A stretch of DNA of 64,000 bases from DASVTU01 sp036387415. Its GTDB lineage: Bacteria; Acidobacteriota; Blastocatellia; Pyrinomonadales; Pyrinomonadaceae. Where the stretch lies: NCBI GenBank assembly GCA_036387415.1, contig DASVTU010000039.1, positions 806,001-870,000 of the forward strand, given 5' to 3'. Under the pieces are notes generated by a model. The model made no database searches. It was given only the letters and a program-made list of their open reading frames with translations, and was not told the origin of the DNA. Within the stretch, counting starts at the first letter, position 1. Each line of letters begins with the position of its first letter. Position numbers and translations under genes: made by a program. Shown in pieces: positions 59,444 through 64,000 of the stretch.

Positions 59444-60311
59444 CGGACGTGAGCGTTTTGATAAGTTCGGCATCGAGCGCGTCGGCTGTTCGAGCATCAA
59501 GCGATTCTTCGGGGCGTTTGACCATCGTCAGGCGATTGCCGCGCTCATTGTACTCGACTTCATCCATGATGTTGTAAATCAACAAGACGCCGCGCCCCGA
59601 AGTCTTAAAGAGGTTGGCGGGGTCGAGCGGGTCTGGAATCTCGTTGACGTTGAAGCCGTCGCCCTCGTCTTCAATCGTGAATCGCGCTTCGCTCTGCGAG
59701 AGGTCGGCGGTGATGCGGACGAGTTTGTTGGGGTCGTTCTTGTTGCCGTGTTTGACGGCATTGACGAAGGCTTCGTCGAGCGCGATGAAGAGATTGGAGC
59801 GGTCTGGACGAATCACTCCGAGACGCGCGACGTGTTCGTTCAGATAATGCAGCACGCCGTTCATCAGAGAGATGTCGCTCGGCAGTTCAAACTCAATCTT
59901 TTCGTGGAGGCCGGGGATGGCGCTCGCTGTGTCTGCGAAACGAAGTTTGTGGCTGAGTATTTTTTCAACGATGTCGCGCAGGGCTTCGCGGTCGAAGGGG
60001 CGGCGGACAAAGTTTGTCACGCCGAGTTTGAAGGCTTTGACGGTTCCATTCGGATGAGTCGCAACGGGTGATGCGCCGATGGGTGTGAAGAGTCGCTTGC
60101 GTTTGCCTTCGTTGGTAATCTGTGTGTCGGGTTCGGCATCGTCGGTGAGGTCGCTGATGATGATGTCGAAGTCTTCAAGGTCGTCGCGTTCAACGGCTTC
60201 GTCGCGGTTGTCGATGGCTATCACCTCATGGCCGAGGGCGTACAAAACCTCTTCCAGCCGTCTGCGGAACTCCGCATCGCTTTCGACAATCAGGATTCGT
60301 CGTTTTTCCAT
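59418..60311 (-). CDS. Receiver-like domain fused to HATPase (RsbW-like anti-sigma) domain
   Basis: A 297-residue cytoplasmic protein from ATG 60311 (MEKRRILIVESDAEFRRRLE). Residues 1-120 are a receiver-like domain with the acidic pocket V-E-S-D and the phospho-acceptor Asp in FDIIISDLTDD. About 30 extra residues follow beta-3, and the conserved Lys before Pro is Arg (NFVRRPFDREAL). Residues about 150-270 are a GHKL ATPase of the HATPase_c_2/RsbW type: FIALDEAFVNAVKHGNKNDP, FTIEDEGDGFN and TSGRGVLLIYNIMDEVEYN. No His-phosphotransfer domain is present. It is likely a partner-switch serine kinase controlled by its receiver. Confidence 0.85.
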   Translation of the reverse strand: MEKRRILIVESDAEFRRRLEEVLYALGHEVIAIDNRDEAVERDDLEDFDIIISDLTDDAEPDTQITNEGKRKRLFTPIGASPVATHPNGTVKAFKLGVTNFVRRPFDREALRDIVEKILSHKLRFADTASAIPGLHEKIEFELPSDISLMNGVLHYLNEHVARLGVIRPDRSNLFIALDEAFVNAVKHGNKNDPNKLVRITADLSQSEARFTIEDEGDGFNVNEIPDPLDPANLFKTSGRGVLLIYNIMDEVEYNERGNRLTMVKRPEESLDARTADALDAELIKTLTSDDISAANN

Positions 60312-60437
60312 CAACAACTTTTCCGTTTCGAGCCTTGAAAATGGGGAGGGCAAAAACCGCGAGCCACGCTTTGTACGCTTTCCGTCAATTCTGTACGCTG
60401 ACGGGCGACGCGAGGTTTCACATCATAACACAACTAG

Positions 60438-60522
60438 ATTGCGGATTTAGGAATGTGAAATGCCGGTTAGAAAACACTTTATCTTTTTACAATCGGCCAT
60501 CCGAAGTCCACAATTCCGCAAT
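60438..60522. repeat. Eroded heptad palindrome H17 (GCGGATT words)
   Basis: The left arm ATTGCGG ATTTAGG AATGTGA AATGCCGG and the right arm CAATCGG CCATCCG AAGTCCA CAATTCC GCAAT are complementary only in part, mainly ATTGCGG/CCGCAAT and CCGG/CGG. It looks like a decayed copy of the H5/H11 type. It lies between divergently read genes. Confidence 0.55.
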
Positions 60523-60539
60523 TTGAGTGTTCCGCGATT

Positions 60540-61343
60540 ATGTTAGACTCGCGTTTATTGAAAAAGGACATGCAGACTTCAGCCGACACAAGGCCGACGC
60601 CGCGCCAAACTACCGCGCACAGCGAGCGCGAACCGAAGGCGTACGACGATTCGACAAAACCCACCGACGCGCGCATTGCACGCGCATATCGTTTCGCAGA
60701 CCTCTCCGCCTACACTCTCAAACAACGTCTCCTCGTTCGCGCCGCCGATTTAGTTTTCTACTCGCTCATCCGTCTCATCGGCTCCACCGTGCGCTTCCGT
60801 GTCGAAGGATGGGAGCATTGGGAAACGGCTTCGCTTGGGCGGCAACTGCCGATTTATACGACGTGGCACAACCGCGTCTTTCTCGCCACCTACTTTTTCC
60901 GGCGACGGCGCATTGTCGTCATGACATCGCAGAGTTTTGACGGCGAATACATCGCGCGCTTCATCCAACGCTTCGGCTTCGGCGCGGCGCGCGGCTCATC
61001 GACGCGCGGCGGCACGGGCGCGCTCGTCGAGATGGTTCGACTCATGCGTCGCGGTTGCCCCGCAGGTTTCATGATTGACGGGCCGAAGGGGCCGCGCTAC
61101 GTAGCCAAGATGGGCGCGCTCCTGCTCGCCAAAAAGACCGGGCAACCCGTGCTCCCTTTTACCGTCAACGCCGAACGTTTCTACGAGATTTCGAGTTGGG
61201 ATAGATTTCAAGTCCCCTTGCCCTTCACGCGCGCACGCGTCCGTATTGCCCCGCCCATCTACGTCCCCGCAGACGCCGACCAAGAAACCCTCCAAGCCAA
61301 ACGCGACGAACTCCAACGCGCGCTCGACGAGATTAACCAGTAG
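60540..61343 (+). CDS. Lysophospholipid acyltransferase-like protein (DUF374)
   Basis: A 267-residue protein. YTTWHNRVFLATYFFRRRRI contains the H-x4 motif region with His replacing the H-x4-D start. SQSFDGEYIARFIQRFGFGA, GSSTRGGTGALVEMVRLMRR and the G-x-x-x-x-D-G-P-K-G-P-R box MIDGPKGPRYVAKMGALLLA define the DUF374 family. The family is related to lysophospholipid and lipid A acyltransferases. It fits an envelope-lipid role in this neighbourhood. ATG 60540 overlaps a TATGTT box, and ATG 60570 (MQTSADTRP) just after AAAGGAC is the alternative start. Confidence 0.87.
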   Translation: MLDSRLLKKDMQTSADTRPTPRQTTAHSEREPKAYDDSTKPTDARIARAYRFADLSAYTLKQRLLVRAADLVFYSLIRLIGSTVRFRVEGWEHWETASLGRQLPIYTTWHNRVFLATYFFRRRRIVVMTSQSFDGEYIARFIQRFGFGAARGSSTRGGTGALVEMVRLMRRGCPAGFMIDGPKGPRYVAKMGALLLAKKTGQPVLPFTVNAERFYEISSWDRFQVPLPFTRARVRIAPPIYVPADADQETLQAKRDELQRALDEINQ

Positions 61344-61476
61344 CACGGCGGCGTCGGCGTGTAGTAGGATTGCGCGAACCCCTGAGCGACCAAACGCCGG
61401 ACGATGAATGGCAGACAAACTGTTTTTCGTTCACGATTCCGCGTTCAGTGTTCATACTTTTCTTGTGGAGGCACGG

Positions 61477-62637
61477 ATGATTAATCAGGAACGAATCAAG
61501 AATCTTTTGCTCGAACTCGTCCAAATCGACAGCGTTTCGCGCAAGGAACGCGACGTGGCCGAACGCATCAAGGCTCTCTGCGAGGAGATGGGCGCGGAAG
61601 TCGAGATAGATGATGCCGGTGAAAAGGTCGGCGGCAATTCGGGCAACGTCATCGCGCGTTTCCCCGGCACGATTGCGGGCGCAGAGACCATCATGATGAG
61701 CGCGCACATGGACACGGTGGTTCCGGGCGAGGGCGTCAAGCCCGTCGTCGAGGGCGACATCATTCGCAGCGACGGCACGACCGTTCTCGGCGGCGACGAC
61801 AAATCCGGCTGCGCCGTCATCCTTGAAACCATTCGCTGCTTGCAGGAACAGAATATTCCGCACGCGCCCATCGAAGCCATCTTTTCCATCTGCGAAGAGG
61901 TCGGCTTGCTCGGCGCAAAGAACGTCGATGTGTCGAAACTGAAATCGAAATACGGCATCGTCTTCGATTCCGACGACCCCGGTTTTCTCTTCACGAAGGG
62001 GCCAAGCGCCGACCACATGGAGTTCAAAATCTACGGGCTGGAATCGCATGCGGGCGTCGCGCCCGAACAGGGCATCTCCGCCATCCGCATCGCCGCCGAA
62101 GCCATCCACAACATGAAACTCGGACGCATCGACGATGAAACGACTGCCAACATCGGTGTTATCGAAGGCGGCAAGGCCACCAACATCATCACCAATTTCG
62201 TCGTCTGTCGCGGCGAGGCCCGTTCGCTCGATGACGACAAACTCCGCGCGCAGACCGAACACATGGTCAAGTGTTTCAAGGATGCGGCGGCGAAGTATGA
62301 AGTGACGGTGGAAGGCGTGACGACCAAAGCGCGCGTCGAGGAACACGTTAACCGCGAATATTCGGCGATGGACGTGGCGGACTCGTCGCGCGTCGTCCAA
62401 CTCGTCAAGACTGCCGCCGCGCGCTTAGGGTTGGATGTCAAAACGCTCGCCTCCGGCGGCGGCTGCGACGCCAACATCTTCAACAAAAAAGGCATCGAAT
62501 GTGCCAACCTCGGCACGGGGATGCGCGCCATCCACACCGTCAAAGAATGGCTCGACGTGAAAGACATGTACGCCTCCGCCGAAATGACTCTGGAAATTCT
62601 GAAACTTAACGGCGAGCAAGCGACGACTAAGGGATAA
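61477..62637 (+). CDS. M20 family metallopeptidase (PepT-like)
   Basis: A 386-residue protein. ATG 61477 has GGAGG 5 nt upstream; the frame is open to 61408 but that extension is unsupported. Metal-binding motifs are SAHMDTVVPGEGV, LGGDDKSGCAVILE, CEEVGLLGAKNVD and VFDSDDPG, plus a C-terminal His in MRAIHTVKEWLDV. The dimerisation domain begins at FKIYGLESHAGVAPEQGISA. The H-x-D-T-V and G-D-D-x-S/G motifs match the PepT-like tripeptidase branch of M20. It is read with era and prmA but the gap to era is only 27 nt, so co-transcription is likely. Confidence 0.88.
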   Translation: MINQERIKNLLLELVQIDSVSRKERDVAERIKALCEEMGAEVEIDDAGEKVGGNSGNVIARFPGTIAGAETIMMSAHMDTVVPGEGVKPVVEGDIIRSDGTTVLGGDDKSGCAVILETIRCLQEQNIPHAPIEAIFSICEEVGLLGAKNVDVSKLKSKYGIVFDSDDPGFLFTKGPSADHMEFKIYGLESHAGVAPEQGISAIRIAAEAIHNMKLGRIDDETTANIGVIEGGKATNIITNFVVCRGEARSLDDDKLRAQTEHMVKCFKDAAAKYEVTVEGVTTKARVEEHVNREYSAMDVADSSRVVQLVKTAAARLGLDVKTLASGGGCDANIFNKKGIECANLGTGMRAIHTVKEWLDVKDMYASAEMTLEILKLNGEQATTKG

Positions 62638-62664
62638 GTGTGGAGTTGGTTCGAGTGTGCACTG

Positions 62665-63597
62665 ATGTCTGAAAGCACTTCAAATGAAGTTTACCGGAGC
62701 GGCTACGTGGCGCTCGTCGGGCGACCGAACGCGGGTAAATCGACGCTGTTGAATCATCTCGTCGGAGAGAAGATTGCGGCGGTGTCGAATAAGCCGCAGA
62801 CGACGCGCCACCAGATTCAGGGCATCATCACGCGACCTACGGGGCAGATTGTGCTGGTCGATACGCCGGGCGTGCATCAGCCCGGTTATCTTCTTAATCG
62901 TCGCATGATGTCGGCGGTGCATGATGCGTTGGAAGGCGTGCAGTTGGTGTTGCTCATCCGCGATGCGTCGGTTTCGACGGGCAACGGCGACCGCTTCGTG
63001 CTCGACCTCGTTCGACAGTCAGAGAAGCCCGCGATGCTCTTGTTGAACAAGACCGACAAGATTGCGGACAAGTCGCCGCTTTTGCCTCTGATGGAGTGGT
63101 ACGGGCAGGAGTATGAGTGGCGCGCGGTGATGCCTCTGTCGGCGCGCACGGGCGACATGGTTGACGCGCTCGTCGATGAAATCATCAAGCACCTGCCGGA
63201 AGGCGCGCCCCTCTTCGGCGCAGACGAATTGACAGACCAATCCATGCGCTCGCTCGTCTCCGAGATTGTGCGCGAAAAAATCTTGCAGACGACGGGCGAA
63301 GAGATTCCTTACGTGACGGCGGTGGTGACGGAAAAGTACGACGAGACGAGCGAGGATTTGACGCGTATTCACTGCGCGATTTTCGTCGAGCGCAATTCGC
63401 AGAAACGCATCGTCATCGGCAAGGGAGCCGAACGTCTGAAGGAAATCGGCACACGCGCACGCCGCGACATCGAAAACCTCGTCGGGCATCGCGTCTATCT
63501 CGAACTTTTTGTCAAAGTCGAAGAGAACTGGCGCAACGACGCACGCGCGCTCAACGAACTCGGCATCGAAGAAAGGGGAAAAACGGGAAACGGATAA
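62665..63597 (+). CDS. era: GTPase Era
   Basis: A 310-residue GTPase. G1 is GRPNAGKSTLLNHLVGEKIA, the Era-specific switch is VSNKPQTTRHQIQGIITR, G3 VDTPGVHQPG, G4 LLNKTDKI and G5 SARTG. The C-terminal KH domain is IFVERNSQKRIVIGKGAERL then GHRVYLELFVKVEENWRND. Era assists 16S rRNA maturation and 30S assembly. The last nine residues (E-E-R-G-K-T-G-N-G) are encoded by the left arm of palindrome H18. ATG at 62665 is preferred over the in-frame GTG at 62638. Confidence 0.95.
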   Translation: MSESTSNEVYRSGYVALVGRPNAGKSTLLNHLVGEKIAAVSNKPQTTRHQIQGIITRPTGQIVLVDTPGVHQPGYLLNRRMMSAVHDALEGVQLVLLIRDASVSTGNGDRFVLDLVRQSEKPAMLLLNKTDKIADKSPLLPLMEWYGQEYEWRAVMPLSARTGDMVDALVDEIIKHLPEGAPLFGADELTDQSMRSLVSEIVREKILQTTGEEIPYVTAVVTEKYDETSEDLTRIHCAIFVERNSQKRIVIGKGAERLKEIGTRARRDIENLVGHRVYLELFVKVEENWRNDARALNELGIEERGKTGNG

Positions 63598-63695
63598 ACG
63601 GATAAAGGGAGAGGGGAGACGACAGGTGTTGCTCGGATGAATTTTTTCATAAGCCCTTTTGCCCTTTAACCTTTCCCTTTCCCCTTTTGATTTTA
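63571..63695. repeat. Heptad palindrome H18 overlapping the 3' end of era
   Basis: The left side, AAAGGGG AAAAACG GGAAACG GATAAAC GGATAAA GGG (63572-63609), starts inside era and contains its stop codon. The right side, CCCTTTTGCCCTTTAACC and TTTCCCTTTCCCCTTTTG (63654-63690), is the complement. The prmA start follows at 63698. The words match H2, H4 (inner), H13 and H15. Confidence 0.75.
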
Positions 63696-63697
63696 TC

Positions 63698-64000
63698 GTG
63701 TGGTATGCGCTCGATGTGACGTTGGAGGCGGCGGCGCGCGAGGCGGTCGAATACGCGTTGATGGAGGCGGGCGCGCTCGGCACCGAGACGTGCGATGCTG
63801 ACAGCGACGGAATGATGCGCGTCGCCGCCTATTTCGATGCGCCGCCGGAGCGAGAGAGTGTGCGCGCGGCTCTCTTTGATGCGCTCAAGATTTACGGACT
63901 CCCTTCGTCGTCGGTGCGTGAGATGTCGGCGCGTGAAGTCGCGGCGCACGATTGGTTGGCGGAATGGAAACGTGGTTGGCAGCCCGTCGAAGTTGGTCAG
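63698..64000 (+). CDS. prmA: Ribosomal protein L11 methyltransferase PrmA, N-terminal part (cut by window edge)
   Basis: An open frame from GTG 63698 to the window edge (101 codons). WYALDVTLEAAAREAVEYAL starts the N-terminal domain and DWLAEWKRGWQPVEVGQ is the conserved D/N-W-x-x-x-W-K-x-x-x-x-P-x-x-V-G segment of PrmA. The catalytic SAM-binding domain lies beyond the window. PrmA trimethylates ribosomal protein L11. The start lies just after palindrome H18 with no recognisable ribosome-binding site, so the true start could differ. Confidence 0.82.
   Translation, partial: MWYALDVTLEAAAREAVEYALMEAGALGTETCDADSDGMMRVAAYFDAPPERESVRAALFDALKIYGLPSSSVREMSAREVAAHDWLAEWKRGWQPVEVGQ

Overview
The window looks like chromosome of an Acidobacteriota bacterium, most likely class Blastocatellia. 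This is inferred from gene content, not from any rRNA or marker search. Support comes from high-GC coding DNA, a 1228-residue Oar-like TonB-dependent receptor with an N-terminal carboxypeptidase-regulatory-like domain, a diderm envelope gene set (bamA, skp, fabZ, lpxA, lpxI, lolC/D), and many exported proteins with runs of Ala/Thr/Asn. No tRNA, rRNA, CRISPR array, transposase or phage gene was seen. About 50 protein genes are supported; two are cut by the window edges.

Layout. 1-1478: a truncated receptor gene read leftwards, controlled by a clear cobalamin riboswitch, plus an unexplained structured segment. 1479-8577: Oar-like receptor, regulatory-domain/TPR protein, methyltransferase, DUF72 protein, orphan small ORF. 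8599-14585 (minus strand): small coupled ORF, YgfZ/GcvT-like protein, membrane-anchored PrxQ-like peroxiredoxin, uracil-DNA glycosylase, lipoprotein, Fe/Mn superoxide dismutase, PuuD-like membrane protein. 15845-21241: an exported 1798-residue multicopper oxidase with six cupredoxin-like domains. 21333-23434 (minus): 2Fe-2S ferredoxin, ErpA/IscA-type protein, Mrp/ApbC ATPase. 23686-32589 (plus): SDR, molybdopterin oxidoreductase, lipoprotein, HEAT-cyclophilin fusion, M1-like protein, DUF4112 protein. 32704-34359 (minus): TlpA-like protein, AhpC peroxiredoxin and a PerR/Fur regulator with its own operator. 34508-45361: cyanophycinase-like peptidase, NAD-dependent reductase, leucyl aminopeptidase, 5'-nucleotidase, TPR and membrane proteins, thioesterase, zinc-ribbon protein, second M1-like protein fused to TPRs. 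45443-57537 (minus): acetyltransferase, lpxI, lpxA, fabZ, skp, bamA, clpC, lolD, lolC: outer-membrane biogenesis. 57665-64000: GT-C-like glycosyltransferase, receiver-ATPase protein, lysophospholipid acyltransferase, M20 peptidase, era and the start of prmA.

The most striking signal is not a gene. At least 17 intergenic loci carry an inverted repeat whose arms are built from short near-tandem words, usually 7 nt long. The architecture is constant (3-5 words, spacer, complementary words), but the word family differs between loci and is reused at distant ones. In two of them the arms differ by exactly one 7-nt unit. Several touch or overlap stop codons, and one forms the 3' end of era. Inter-gene junctions of the lpx/fabZ/skp cluster carry them. 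They may act as terminators or mRNA-end structures, but the word-based construction suggests an unusual way of being generated.

Two M1-aminopeptidase homologues are degenerate in complementary ways: one keeps all three zinc ligands but lacks the catalytic Glu, the other keeps that Glu but has lost all three ligands. Oxidative stress is a second theme (SOD, PrxQ-like, AhpC, PerR box, TlpA-like). Iron-sulfur and copper redox proteins lie side by side around 15.8-23.4 kb.
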